The notes beneath the pieces are model-generated. The model had not been told where the DNA came from. It worked only from the letters and a program-made list of their open reading frames with translations, and searched no databases. Positions 54,031 through 63,530 of a stretch of DNA of 64,000 nt are shown here, in pieces (position 1 is the first letter of the stretch; each line of letters begins with the position of its first letter). A program made the position numbers and the translations under genes. Origin of the DNA: Hymenobacter sp. YIM 151500-1. GTDB lineage: Bacteria > Bacteroidota > Bacteroidia > Cytophagales > Hymenobacteraceae. The stretch covers positions 2,728,001 through 2,792,000 of the forward strand of contig NZ_CP110139.1 of the NCBI RefSeq assembly GCF_025979885.1, in the 5' to 3' direction.

Positions 54031-54089
54031 GGCCTGTTTTTCGTTGGCTAGAACGGCCAATTGTTAATTTTTAATTCATAATTTTTAAT
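53983..54089. repeat. AT-rich inverted repeat overlapping the ATPase 3' end
   Basis: Left arm 53983-54016 (with AATTATGAGTTAAAAAG) pairs with right arm 54055-54089 (with TTTTTAATTCATAATT); about 30 of 34 positions match allowing one gap. The left arm is coding, and the ATPase stop codon lies in the loop. Confidence 0.8.
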
Positions 54090-54096
54090 TGCCCCC

Positions 54097-57000
54097 ATGT
54101 TTCTTCCCATACTTCTTTTCGAGCTGAAGTACCGCCTGCGGCGCCCGGCCACGTGGATTTACTTTTTCATCCTCTTTTTGATGGGCTTTTTGCTCGTCAC
54201 GGCGGCTGGTGGCGGGTTTGGCACGGGCGTCAACGTGAGCATCGGCGGCGACGGGCAGGCGGTGAAAATCAACGCGCCATATTCGGTGTCCATCACCGTG
54301 GCCGTGCTCAGCGTGTTCGGCATCATCATCGCCTCGTCGCTCATGGGCAACCCCGTGTACCGCGACTTTGAGCACCGCACCCACGCCCTCTTCTACACCA
54401 CGCCCCTCAGCAAGCTGGGCTACCTGGGCGGGCGTTTTCTGGGCTCCTACCTCATTGCCGTGCTTGTGTTCAGCGGCATTGGCTTCGGGGCGGGCCTGGC
54501 CAGCATTATGCCCTGGCTGAAGGCCGACCGGTTTTTGGCTAGCACCCCCCTGGGCACCTACGTGTGGCCCTACCTGACGCTGGTGCTGCCCAACCTGCTG
54601 TTTACGGGCGCGATTTTCTTTACCATGGCCACGCTTACGCGCAACATCCTGAGCACCTACATCGGGGCCGTGCTCTTGCTGGTGGGCTATCTGATTTCGA
54701 CGGCTTTTCTGGAAGACCTCAAAAACGAGCACCTGGTAGCGGCGCTGGACGCGTTTGGCTTGTCGGCCCTGAACTTCACGACCCGCTACTGGACTTCGGC
54801 CGAGAAAAACACCCTGCTGCTGCCGCTGTCCAGCTACGTGCTCCTGAACCGGGCCGTGTGGCTGGGCGTGGGGGCGGCCCTGCTGGCGTTCTGCTACGCC
54901 CGGTTCCGGTTTGCGGCCCTGGCCTCGGAAAAGGCGCCCAAAAAGTCGCGCCGGCGGGCCGACAGCCTGGCCAGCCGCCTGGGCGCTGGGCCGGGCGCCG
55001 AGCTGACCGAAGCCCTGCCCGGCGGGCTGCGCCTGCCGCGGGTAAGCCAGGTGTTTTCGGGCGGCATGAGCTTGCGCCAGTGGTGGAGCCTGACCAAGCT
55101 GGAGTTTCGCGGCATCGTGCGCAGCCGCTACTTCGCGGCCATTGCCGGCGCGGGCGTCATTTTCCTGCTGGCCAATTCCTCACAGGTCGGCAAAACCTTC
55201 GACACGCCCACGTTTCCGGTTACTACCGAGGTAATTGACCTTACGCTGGGCTCGTTTTTCCTGTTTCAGCTGGCCATCATCATCTTCTACAGCGGGGAGC
55301 TGGTGTGGCGGGAGCGGCAGGCCGGCGTGGCCCAGATTGCCGACGCCGTGCCGGTGCCCAGCTGGGTGCCGTTCTTGAGCAAGCTGATGGCCCTGTGGCT
55401 GGTGCAGGTGGTGCTGCTGGCCGTAGTCATGCTGTGCGGCATGGTGATTCAGACCTTCAAAGGCTACTTCAACTACGAAATCGGCCTCTACCTGCGGGCC
55501 CTGTTCCTGTACCAGCTGCCCTTCCTCATGCTGATGTGCGTGCTGGCTATGGTGACGCAAGTGGTGGTCAACAACAAGTACCTGGGCTTTGCGGTGATGG
55601 TGGTGTACTACGTGGCCAACATTTTCCGTGGGCAGCTGGGGCTGGGGCACCGGCTGCTGGGCTTCGGGGGCGGCGCCAGCCCCGGCCCCTACTCGGCCAT
55701 GAACGGCTACGGCCACTTCCTGCCCGCCTTCTGGTGGACCAAGCTGCTGTGGGCGGGCGTGGCTTTGCTCCTGATTCTGGCTGCTACCCTGCTTTGGGTG
55801 CGCGGCACCGATGCCACCGGCCGCCTGCGCGAGGCCCGGCGGCGCTGGAGCCCGGCCAATACCGCCACGCTGGCGCTGGGCCTGCTCATCAGCCTGGGCA
55901 CGGGCGCGTTTATCTTCTACAACACCAACGTGCTGAACGAGTACCGCACGCCCAAGGAAAACGAAAAGCGCCAGGTAGCCTACGAAAAGCAGTACCGCCG
56001 CTACAAAGACGTGCCCCAGCCGCGCATCACGGCCGTGGACCTGAACACCGACATCTACCCCAGCATCCGGGCCGTGCGGTTCCGGGGGCAGTTTACGCTG
56101 GTGAATAAGCGGCCCGAAGCCCTGGATTCGGTGATTGTGAACCTGCCCGTGGAGCTGAACCCCCGAGTGCGCAGCCTGGCCCTGGGCGCGCCCGGCCAAG
56201 CCACGCTGGCCCTCAACGACACCACCTTCGGCTTCCGCATCTACCGCCTGGCCCAGCCCCTGGCTCCCGGCGACTCCTTGCCGCTCACGCTGGACTTCTA
56301 CTACCAGGAGCGCGGCTTCCCGAATGCCAATTCCAACACCGACCTGGTGTACAACGGCACCTTCCTCAACAGCGGCTACCTGCCCGGCCTGGGCTACCGC
56401 GAAGAAGCCGAATTGGGCGGCGACCAGGACCGCAAAAACTACGGCCTCCGGCCCAAGCCCCGCATGGCCAAGGTCAACGACTTGAAGGCCCGCCAAAACA
56501 CCTACATCAGCTCCGACGCCGACTGGATTCGCTTCCGCGCCACCGTCAGCACCGAGACCGACCAAACGGCCATTGCGCCCGGCTACCTCAAGAAAGAGTG
56601 GACTCAGGATGGCCGCCGCTACTTCACCTACGTGATGGACCGGCCCATGCTCAACTTCTACACCTTTATGTCGGCCCGCTACAAAACGTACGCCGATAAG
56701 TGGGTGGATACGGCCGGGCGCCGCACCATTCCCATTACCATCTACTACCAGCCCGGCCACGAGTACAACCTCAAGCGCATGGCCGAGGGCGCCAAAGATG
56801 CCCTGACGTACTGCTCGCGCAACTTCTCACCCTACCAGCACCAGCAGCTGCGCATTCTGGAGTTTCCGCAGTACCAGCAGTTTGCGCAGGCCTTTGCCAA
56901 CACGGTGCCGTTTTCGGAGGGCATTGGGTTCGTGGCCGACGTGGACGATGACGACCCCGAGGACCTGAACTACCCCTACTACGTGACGGCCCACGAGGTA

Positions 57001-57777
57001 GCGCACCAGTGGTGGGCCCACCAGGTAATCGGCGGCCGGGTGCAGGGCAGCACCCTGATGTCGGAAAGCATGGCCGAATACTCGGCCCTGATGGTGCTGG
57101 CCCACCACAACGGCCCCACCACCATGCAGCGCTTCCTGAAGTTCGACATGAACCGCTACCTGCAAGGCCGGGCCTTCGAGCAAAAGAAAGAAGTGCCGCT
57201 GGCTCTGGTCGAAAACCAGCAGTACATCCACTACCGCAAAGGCTCGGTGGTGATGTACGCCCTGCAGGACTACCTGGGCGAGGCGCTGGTGAACGGGGCC
57301 CTGAAAAAGTACGTGGCCGCCGTGGCCTTCCAGCAGCCGCCCTACACCAACTCGCCGGAGTTTATCAGCTACCTGCGCCAGGCCGCGCCCGACTCGCTCC
57401 AGCCCTACCTGACCGATGCCTTTGAGCGCATCACCCTCTACGACAACCGCGTGACGGACGCCTCGGTCAAAAAGCTGCCTAGCGGTAAGTATCAGGTAGA
57501 TTTCACGGTGAAGTCGGCCAAGTTCTACGCCGACAGCCTCGGCAACCAGAAGCCCGCTGACCAAACCCGCGACGCGCTGCCGGTGGCCATCTTCCCGGAG
57601 CTGGGCAAAGACAAAAAGCCCGTGCCGCCCCTGCTGCTCGTGAAGCGCCGCCTGCGCCCCGGCGACAATAAGCTGAGCTTCGTGGTGGCCCAGAAGCCCG
57701 CCTCCGTAGCCGTCGACCCCTACAACATGATTATCGACCGCCAACTCGACGACAATGTGAAAGACGTGAAGCTGTAG
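54097..57777 (+). CDS. ABC permease fused to M1 peptidase
   Basis: A 1226-residue fusion. Residues 1 to about 600 hold roughly a dozen membrane helices in two sets, typical of an ABC-2 permease of this type; LEFRGIVRSRYFAAI opens the second set. The remainder is an M1 aminopeptidase domain with HEVAHQWW (zinc His966 and His970) and the Glu of SESMAEY (990). By my count the Glu follows the second His by 19 intervening residues, one more than classical M1. GxMEN is replaced or unclear, so exopeptidase activity is uncertain. With the ATPase upstream it forms a membrane-bound exporter or peptidase complex; the substrate is unknown. Confidence 0.88.
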   Translation: MFLPILLFELKYRLRRPATWIYFFILFLMGFLLVTAAGGGFGTGVNVSIGGDGQAVKINAPYSVSITVAVLSVFGIIIASSLMGNPVYRDFEHRTHALFYTTPLSKLGYLGGRFLGSYLIAVLVFSGIGFGAGLASIMPWLKADRFLASTPLGTYVWPYLTLVLPNLLFTGAIFFTMATLTRNILSTYIGAVLLLVGYLISTAFLEDLKNEHLVAALDAFGLSALNFTTRYWTSAEKNTLLLPLSSYVLLNRAVWLGVGAALLAFCYARFRFAALASEKAPKKSRRRADSLASRLGAGPGAELTEALPGGLRLPRVSQVFSGGMSLRQWWSLTKLEFRGIVRSRYFAAIAGAGVIFLLANSSQVGKTFDTPTFPVTTEVIDLTLGSFFLFQLAIIIFYSGELVWRERQAGVAQIADAVPVPSWVPFLSKLMALWLVQVVLLAVVMLCGMVIQTFKGYFNYEIGLYLRALFLYQLPFLMLMCVLAMVTQVVVNNKYLGFAVMVVYYVANIFRGQLGLGHRLLGFGGGASPGPYSAMNGYGHFLPAFWWTKLLWAGVALLLILAATLLWVRGTDATGRLREARRRWSPANTATLALGLLISLGTGAFIFYNTNVLNEYRTPKENEKRQVAYEKQYRRYKDVPQPRITAVDLNTDIYPSIRAVRFRGQFTLVNKRPEALDSVIVNLPVELNPRVRSLALGAPGQATLALNDTTFGFRIYRLAQPLAPGDSLPLTLDFYYQERGFPNANSNTDLVYNGTFLNSGYLPGLGYREEAELGGDQDRKNYGLRPKPRMAKVNDLKARQNTYISSDADWIRFRATVSTETDQTAIAPGYLKKEWTQDGRRYFTYVMDRPMLNFYTFMSARYKTYADKWVDTAGRRTIPITIYYQPGHEYNLKRMAEGAKDALTYCSRNFSPYQHQQLRILEFPQYQQFAQAFANTVPFSEGIGFVADVDDDDPEDLNYPYYVTAHEVAHQWWAHQVIGGRVQGSTLMSESMAEYSALMVLAHHNGPTTMQRFLKFDMNRYLQGRAFEQKKEVPLALVENQQYIHYRKGSVVMYALQDYLGEALVNGALKKYVAAVAFQQPPYTNSPEFISYLRQAAPDSLQPYLTDAFERITLYDNRVTDASVKKLPSGKYQVDFTVKSAKFYADSLGNQKPADQTRDALPVAIFPELGKDKKPVPPLLLVKRRLRPGDNKLSFVVAQKPASVAVDPYNMIIDRQLDDNVKDVKL

Positions 57778-57837
57778 CGCAGGCTTCCGCCTGCCGCTCA
57801 TGTACTCTCCCGGCAGGCCAGCACGCTACCCAGACCT

Positions 57838-57885
57838 AAACGCAAGCAGCGGCAACTGAATCTTCAGTTGCCGCTGCTTGCGTTT
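57838..57885. terminator. Bidirectional terminator
   Basis: AAACGCAAGCAGCGGCAACT with a further GAA pairs perfectly with its inverse around a two-base centre, between the convergent permease-M1 and protease genes. Confidence 0.92.
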
Positions 57886-57940
57886 TCGAGGTATAATTCA
57901 GCCGTTCGGCCCTGCGGCTATTCACGTAGCCCTGACTGCT

Positions 57941-58921
57941 CTACGCCGCTACCGGGCGGGCCCGCGCCGTGCCGCTGCTTTCCACGGGCGTGATGCGCAG
58001 CTCCAACTTCTGCTGGCCCCGCAGCACGGTCAGGAACTGAAACAGGCCGATTTTCTCCTGAGTGAGCAGCCGAAACAGGTCGTCGGAGTTTTGCACGGGC
58101 TGGTCGGCGAAGGCCACGATGAAGTCGCCTTCGCGCAGGCCGGCGGCCTGGGCGGGCGTGCCAGGCTCCACGCTCACCACAAACAAGCCCTTTCTGGTGG
58201 GCAGCTGATGAAAGTTGATGACGCGCGGGTTGAGGCTGACTTCCTGAGTCATCAGCCCCAGGTAGGCCCGGCGCACCCGGCCTTCGCGCAGCAAGGCCGG
58301 CAGAATAGCCGTGGCCGTGTTGATGCCGATGGCAAAGCACAGCCCCTGCGCCCCGCAGATGGTAGCCGTGTTCACGCCCACCACGCGGCCGTCGGCGTCG
58401 ATGAGCGGGCCGCCGGAGTTGCCAGGGTTCAAGGCGGCGTCGGTTTGCAGGATGTTGTCGATGAGGCGGCCGGTTTCGGTGCGCAGCGTGCGGCCCAGGG
58501 CACTCACCACCCCGCTCGTGACGGTGTGCTGAAAACCGTAAGGGTTGCCGATGGCCACTACCAGCTGCCCGATTTGCACCTGGCCGGAGTCGCCGAGGCG
58601 GGCGGCGGGGTAACCGCTGGCCGGCGTGTGCAGCAGGGCCAGGTCCGAGTCGGGGTCTTCGCCCACGAGCGTGGCCGGGTGCTCGGCCCCATCGGCGAAG
58701 GTGATGCGGATTTCCTCGGCTCCGTGTACCACGTGGGAGTTGGTGAACAGGTAGCCATCCGAAGAAAACAAAAAGCCCGACCCGGAGCCCGCCGGGGCCA
58801 GCTTGCCTTGCTTGGTGCGCTTCCGCACGTCAATCTTCACGACGGAATGCTTGGCCGCTTCCACGGCCGAAATAATGAGTTGCGAATACGAGTCCATGAG
58901 TGTTGGCGCTGAGTAATACAT
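57941..58921 (-). CDS. HtrA/DegP-like trypsin-type serine protease with PDZ
   Basis: A protein of up to 326 residues. The catalytic triad is His in FTNSHVVHGAEE, Asp in DPDSDLALLHT and Ser in LNPGNSGGPLID. One PDZ domain follows (SVEPGTPAQAAGLREGDFIV). There is no clear signal peptide, so it may be cytosolic, unlike most HtrA proteins, or the N-terminus is misplaced; the ATG at 58897 is an alternative to 58921. The family degrades misfolded proteins. Confidence 0.88.
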   Translation of the reverse strand: MYYSAPTLMDSYSQLIISAVEAAKHSVVKIDVRKRTKQGKLAPAGSGSGFLFSSDGYLFTNSHVVHGAEEIRITFADGAEHPATLVGEDPDSDLALLHTPASGYPAARLGDSGQVQIGQLVVAIGNPYGFQHTVTSGVVSALGRTLRTETGRLIDNILQTDAALNPGNSGGPLIDADGRVVGVNTATICGAQGLCFAIGINTATAILPALLREGRVRRAYLGLMTQEVSLNPRVINFHQLPTRKGLFVVSVEPGTPAQAAGLREGDFIVAFADQPVQNSDDLFRLLTQEKIGLFQFLTVLRGQQKLELRITPVESSGTARARPVAA

Positions 58922-59314
58922 GAGGCCGCAGCGCCAAACGAGGGTGAGGATAGAACTTCCAGCGTTTCTATAGACAAGCCGTTTGCCGATACCAGGGCAG
59001 CCTCGCCGCTGAGCCTACAAGAAGCTCGCCACTAGACACTTACCTGACAGGATGACGGAGCACCGGCCCCGCGGCTCTGCCGGCCCGCTCCGCGCCCAAG
59101 TCGTAACGAAAACCTTACCGGCCGTAGTCAAATTTATAGTTCAGATTGCATTGGTGGTAATATTCCCGTTACTTACCGTTGTGCGGTGTTTGCCTTGCTG
59201 AGTCTTCTGGTGTTGGTTGGCATTCAGCAGCTTATATATAGGCTCGCTCGGTTTTGCGCTGTTGCCCCGCACAGTGTCTGCTCCTTTGTCATCCTCAATT
59301 CCCACTTGTTGGTT
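58922..59314. other. Divergent gap without recognised gene
   Basis: This 393-base region separates the protease and the GMC oxidoreductase, which point away from each other, so it should hold both promoters. I see no consensus match good enough to call and no gene. Confidence 0.45.
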
Positions 59315-60991
59315 ATGGAAAAGAACACGTACGACGCCATTGTTATTGGCTCGGGTATTTCGGGCGGCTGGGCGGCCAAGGAATTGACGGAAAAAGGCCT
59401 GAAAACCATCATGTTGGAGCGGGGCCGCAACATCGAGCACGTCAAGGACTACGTGAACACCCCCAAAGCGCCCTGGGACTTTCCGCACCGCGGCGGCCGC
59501 ACCCAGCAGATGATAGCCGACTATCCCGTGCTCAAGCGCGACTATCCGCTCAACGAAACCAACCTCGACTACTGGGTCCGGGACTGGGAAAGCCCCTACG
59601 TGGAGGTGAAGCCCTTCGACTGGTTCCGGGGCTACCACGTGGGCGGCCGCTCCCTGATGTGGGGGCGGCAGTCGTACCGCTTGAGCGAGTACGACTTTGA
59701 AGCCAACGCCAAGGACGGCATTGCCGTGGACTGGCCCATCCGCTACCGGGACCTGGCCCCGTGGTACAGCTACGTCGAGAAGTTTGCCGGCATCAGCGGC
59801 TCCCGCGAGGGCCTGCCCCAGCTGCCCGACGGCGAGTTTATGCCGCCCATGGAGATGAACGTGGTGGAAAAAGACGTGGCGGCCCGCCTCAAAAAGGCCT
59901 ACCAGCACCGCCGCATGATTATCGGGCGCACGGCCAACATCACCCAGCCCCACCACGGCCGCACCAACTGCCAGTACCAGAACAAGTGTTGGCTGGGCTG
60001 CCAGTTTGGGGCCTACTTCAGTACCCAGTCGTCTACGCTGCCCGCGGCCGTGGCTACGGGCAACCTCACGCTGCGGCCGTTTTCCATCGTCACGCGCATC
60101 CTCTACGACAAAGACCGGAAGCGGGCCACGGGCGTGGAGGTGCTCGACGCGCAAACCAACCAGACCTACGAGTACTTCGCCAAGGTGATTTTCCTGAATG
60201 CCTCGGCTCTGAACTCGGCCTGGGTGCTGCTCAACTCGGCTACCGACGTGTGGCCCGGCGGCCTGGGCAGCAGCAGCGGTGAGCTGGGCCACAACCTCAT
60301 GGACCACCACTTCCGGGTGGGGGCCTCGGGCGAGGCCGAGGGCTTCGACGACAAATACGTGTACGGCCGCCGGGCCAACGGCATCTATATCCCGCGCTAC
60401 CGCAACCTGTTCGGCGACCGGCGCGACTACGTGCGCGGCTTCGGCTACCAGGGCGGCGCCGGCCGCGAAGGCTGGGCCCGCGAAATCCCGGAGTTGAGCA
60501 TCGGGGCCGACTTCAAGGACACCCTCACCGAGCCCGGCCCCTGGACCATGGGCCTGACCGGCTTCGGCGAAACCCTGCCCTACCACGACAACCGCGTAAC
60601 CCTGGACAAGACCAAGAAAGACAAGTGGGGCCTGCCGGTGCTAGCCATCGACGCTACCATTCGGGAAAACGAGCTGAAAATGCGCGTCGATATGATGAAG
60701 GACGCCCAGGAGATGCTGGAAAAGGCTGGTCTGAAGAATGTAAAGACTGAGAATGGCGGCTACGTGCTGGGCGGCGGCATCCACGAGATGGGCACCGCCC
60801 GCATGGGCCGCGACCCGAAAACGTCGGTGCTCAACAAGCACAACCAGGTATGGGACGCCCCCAACGTGTACGTCACCGACGGGGCCTGCATGACCTCCGC
60901 CGCCTGCCAGAACCCGTCGCTGACCTACATGGCCCTCACCGCCCGCGCCGCCGACCATGCGGTCAGTGAGCTGAAAAAGCAGAACGTCTAA
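59315..60991 (+). CDS. GMC family FAD oxidoreductase
   Basis: A 558-residue flavoprotein of the glucose-methanol-choline family, gluconate-2-dehydrogenase/sorbosone-like branch. The FAD motif IVIGSGISGGWAAKEL is at the N-terminus; VGGRSLMWGRQSYR follows; the C-terminal part has GGIHEMGTARMG and the active-site region ACQNPSLTYMAL with an Asn after the preceding His. It oxidises a sugar or polyol hydroxyl, passing electrons onward. The small subunit gene at 61233 is its expected partner. The ATG at 59315 begins directly before the FAD fold. Confidence 0.9.
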   Translation: MEKNTYDAIVIGSGISGGWAAKELTEKGLKTIMLERGRNIEHVKDYVNTPKAPWDFPHRGGRTQQMIADYPVLKRDYPLNETNLDYWVRDWESPYVEVKPFDWFRGYHVGGRSLMWGRQSYRLSEYDFEANAKDGIAVDWPIRYRDLAPWYSYVEKFAGISGSREGLPQLPDGEFMPPMEMNVVEKDVAARLKKAYQHRRMIIGRTANITQPHHGRTNCQYQNKCWLGCQFGAYFSTQSSTLPAAVATGNLTLRPFSIVTRILYDKDRKRATGVEVLDAQTNQTYEYFAKVIFLNASALNSAWVLLNSATDVWPGGLGSSSGELGHNLMDHHFRVGASGEAEGFDDKYVYGRRANGIYIPRYRNLFGDRRDYVRGFGYQGGAGREGWAREIPELSIGADFKDTLTEPGPWTMGLTGFGETLPYHDNRVTLDKTKKDKWGLPVLAIDATIRENELKMRVDMMKDAQEMLEKAGLKNVKTENGGYVLGGGIHEMGTARMGRDPKTSVLNKHNQVWDAPNVYVTDGACMTSAACQNPSLTYMALTARAADHAVSELKKQNV

Positions 60992-60995
60992 GAAG

Positions 60996-61232
60996 GAGGT
61001 AACAAGTGACAAGTGACAGGTGACAACAAGAACGTCATACTGAGCTTGTCGAAGCATCTCTCCCGCTTCGTTGCAGTCATGTTGATTAGCCCGCGGTAGA
61101 GAGCTTGGCTTACGCCTTCCTTCGGTTCGACTGCGCCTCCGGCTACGCTCAGCATGACGGTCTACCTGTCACTTGTTACCTGTCACTTGTCACTTGTCAC
61201 CATTTACCTCTTCACCTCATCACCCCACCACT
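60996..61232. repeat. Composite inverted repeat, CATGCTGAGC family
   Basis: Starting five bases after the GMC stop: GGTAACAAGTGACAAGTGAC, then GTCATACTGAGC / GTCGAAGCATCTCTCCC, an inner GCCCGCGGTAGAG, the inverse CTCAGCATGACGG, and the inverse outer arm (TTACCTGTCACTTGTCAC) running to the next ATG. Confidence 0.82.
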
Positions 61233-61838
61233 ATGAACCGAAGAGAAGCGCTGGCCCGCGTGGCCCTGATTATGGGCGGCACCGTCATTGGGGCCGATAT
61301 GTTTCTGGCGGGCTGCTCCTCGCCTGCCAAAGAGGAAAAGACAGCTACGACTGAGGCCGCTAAGCCCCAGGAAAACTCTTTCCTAACTACCCGCCAGGTG
61401 GAGCTGCTCGACGAAGTGGGCGAAACCATTCTGCCCGCTACTAAGACGCCCGGCGCCAAGGCGGCCCAGGTGGGTAGCTTTATGGCCGTGATGGTGCGCG
61501 ACTGTTACACGCCCGAAGACCAGAAAATCTTCCTGGCGGGTCTCACCCAGCTCGAGCAGCGCTGCCAGAAGCAGCACGGCAAGTCGTTCATGGCCTGCAC
61601 CCCGGCCCAGCGCACCGCCCTGCTCACCCAGCTCGATAAGGAGCAAAAGGACTTCACCGACCACAAGCGCCCCGACGACCCCAGCCAGTACTTCCGCATG
61701 ATGAAGCAGCTCACCCTGCTGGGCTTTTTCACCTCGGAAGTGGGCGCCACCAAAGCCCTGCGCTACCTGCCCGTGCCCGGCCGCTACGACGGCGACTTTC
61801 CCTACAAAAAAGGCGACCGGGCCTGGGCTACCAGTTAA
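61233..61838 (+). CDS. Gluconate 2-dehydrogenase subunit 3-like lipoprotein
   Basis: A 201-residue protein. The N-terminus MNRREALARVALIMGG resembles a twin-arginine (Tat) signal, and MFLAGCSS is a lipobox, so it is a probable Tat-exported lipoprotein. The body matches the subunit 3 family (LLDEVGETILPATKTPGAKA, QYFRMMKQLTLLGFFTSEVG, PVPGRYDGDFPY). It pairs with the GMC flavoprotein upstream, although a repeat element separates them. Confidence 0.88.
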   Translation: MNRREALARVALIMGGTVIGADMFLAGCSSPAKEEKTATTEAAKPQENSFLTTRQVELLDEVGETILPATKTPGAKAAQVGSFMAVMVRDCYTPEDQKIFLAGLTQLEQRCQKQHGKSFMACTPAQRTALLTQLDKEQKDFTDHKRPDDPSQYFRMMKQLTLLGFFTSEVGATKALRYLPVPGRYDGDFPYKKGDRAWATS

Positions 61839-61841
61839 GTC

Positions 61842-62115
61842 AGCGGAGGGGCGCGTCGCACGCGCCCGGCTGCTTGAACGCCCCCAGCTGGTTGTCATGC
61901 CGAGCAGCGCGAGGAATCTGAATCGCGGATTAAACGGATTAGTAGGATTACACGGATTTTGGTTACATCACTTTCAACTGGCTACCTTATCAGCAAAATC
62001 CGTGCAATCTGATAAATCCGCTTAATCCGCGATTCAGATTCCGCGCTGCCTTCGGAATGACGTTCATCTAAACAGCATCAGCAACGACCGGGCGCGTGCG
62101 ACGCGCCCCTCCGCC
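61842..62115. repeat. Nested palindrome of two repeat families
   Basis: Outer arms are GGAGGGGCGCGTCGCACGCG near 61847 and its inverse near 62088-62112. Inside them, GTCATGCCGAGC with GAATCTGAATCGCGGATT (61895 onward) meets AATCCGCGATTCAGATTCCG with GGAATGAC (to 62062). The whole 305-base gap is one long, multi-arm inverted repeat without a gene. Confidence 0.88.
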
Positions 62116-62143
62116 GCTCTACCCCACCTCAATCTTCCTGCTT

Positions 62144-63394
62144 ATGACTCCCGCGGTCCGCTTCAAATTGTCGGTGATGATGTTCCTGGAGTTCTTCATC
62201 TGGGGGGCGTGGTTTGTGACCTTGGGCACTTACCTGCTGAAGACGCTGCAAACTACCGGCACGCAGGTAGGGGCGGCGTTTCTTACCCAGTCTATCGGGG
62301 CCATTGTGGCGCCGTTCATCATCGGGCTGATTGCGGACCGTTTTTTCTCGGCCCAGAAGATTCTGGGGGTGTTGCACCTGGCCGGCGCGGCGCTGCTGTG
62401 GCTGGCCGCCTCCGCCGCCGACTTCAGCGCCTTTTACCCCTTGATTCTGGTGTACATGGTGGTGTACATGCCCACGCTGGCCCTGGTGAACTCTATTTCG
62501 TTTCGGCAGATGCGCGACCCGCAAAAGGAATTTGCCCCGATTCGGGTGCTGGGCACGCTGGGCTGGATTGTGGCGGGCCTGACTATCGGGTGGCTGAACT
62601 GGGAGCAGGCCAACCGCCTGGACCTCACCTTTAAGATGGCGGCCGGCGCCTCGGCCCTGCTGGGCGTGTTTAGCTTCACGCTGCCCGCCACGCCGCCCAT
62701 CCGCCGGGCCGGCCCCGCCACCGTGGGCCAACTGCTGGGCCTGGAAGCCATTGGGCTGCTGCGCAACCGCTCCTACCTGATTTTCTTCCTGGCTTCGGTG
62801 GCCATCTGCGTGCCGCTTTCCTTCTACTACGGCTTTACCAACCCCTTTCTTAATGAAGCGGGCCTAAAGTCGGCGGCGGGTGTGCAGAGCCTGGGGCAGG
62901 TGTCGGAGGTGCTGTTCATGCTCCTGATTCCGTTCTTCTTCGTCCGGCTCGGCGTGAAGAAGATGCTGGCCATTGGGATGCTGGCCTGGGTGGTGCGTTA
63001 CTTGTTCTTCGCCTACGGCAACGGCGGCTCGGCCTACTGGCTGCTGATTGCGGGCATTGTGCTGCACGGCATCTGCTACGATTTCTTTTTCGTCACGGGC
63101 CAGATTTACACCGACAAGCTGGCCGGCGAACAGTCGAAAAGCGCAGCTCAGGGCTTTATCACGCTGGCTACCTACGGGGTTGGGATGCTCATCGGTTCCC
63201 TGCTTTCGGGCCGGGTGGTGGATGCCTACCAGCTGGCGCCCAACCAGCACGACTGGCAAACCATCTGGCTGATTCCGGCGGCCATTGCCGCAGCGGTGCT
63301 GGCGGTGTTCCTGCTCCTGTTCCGGGACCAGCCCGCCCCCGCCCCGGCCGAGGAAATCAGCTTCGCGGAAGCCAACGCCCGGCTGGAAGTGTAG
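62144..63394 (+). CDS. Nucleoside-type MFS transporter
   Basis: A 416-residue membrane protein with about 12 helices matching the nucleoside:H+ symporter (NupG/XapB-like) family. Recognisable parts are FLEFFIWGAWFVTLGTYL, then IAPFIIGLIADRFFSAQ-type (here VAPFIIGLIADRFFSAQ), LGTLGWIVAGLTIGW, and HGICYDFFFVTGQIYTDK in the second half. Substrate probably nucleosides or a related compound. Its TAG stop lies in the first bases of a repeat. The oxidoreductase downstream may be functionally linked. Confidence 0.88.
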   Translation: MTPAVRFKLSVMMFLEFFIWGAWFVTLGTYLLKTLQTTGTQVGAAFLTQSIGAIVAPFIIGLIADRFFSAQKILGVLHLAGAALLWLAASAADFSAFYPLILVYMVVYMPTLALVNSISFRQMRDPQKEFAPIRVLGTLGWIVAGLTIGWLNWEQANRLDLTFKMAAGASALLGVFSFTLPATPPIRRAGPATVGQLLGLEAIGLLRNRSYLIFFLASVAICVPLSFYYGFTNPFLNEAGLKSAAGVQSLGQVSEVLFMLLIPFFFVRLGVKKMLAIGMLAWVVRYLFFAYGNGGSAYWLLIAGIVLHGICYDFFFVTGQIYTDKLAGEQSKSAAQGFITLATYGVGMLIGSLLSGRVVDAYQLAPNQHDWQTIWLIPAAIAAAVLAVFLLLFRDQPAPAPAEEISFAEANARLEV

Positions 63395-63485
63395 AGACGC
63401 AACAGTTGGAGTCTCCTCGTCCGCGCCATCAGGAATCGTTCTACCAACATCGTTCAATGAGAGACGCAAGATATTGCGTCTCTAC
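63391..63485. repeat. Inverted repeat pair, GAGACGCAAGAT family
   Basis: Left unit GTAGAGACGCAACAGTTGG includes the TAG stop of the MFS gene; right unit GAGACGCAAGATATTGCGTC is at 63460-63484. This is the same family as at 40819-40920. Confidence 0.82.
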
Positions 63486-63530
63486 ACCTTCCAACCTTTC
63501 ACCTCTGCACCCTAACTCTACCACCCCTGC

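Noticed and set aside
55180..56760. Minus-strand frame of 526 codons
   Set aside because: It is antisense to the permease-M1 fusion; no start context or family match.
59141..60586. Minus-strand frame of 481 codons
   Set aside because: It is antisense to the GMC oxidoreductase and its flank; shadow composition.
61842..62115. CRISPR array
   Set aside because: The repeats are inverted and nested pairs, not evenly spaced direct repeats, and no cas gene is in the window.
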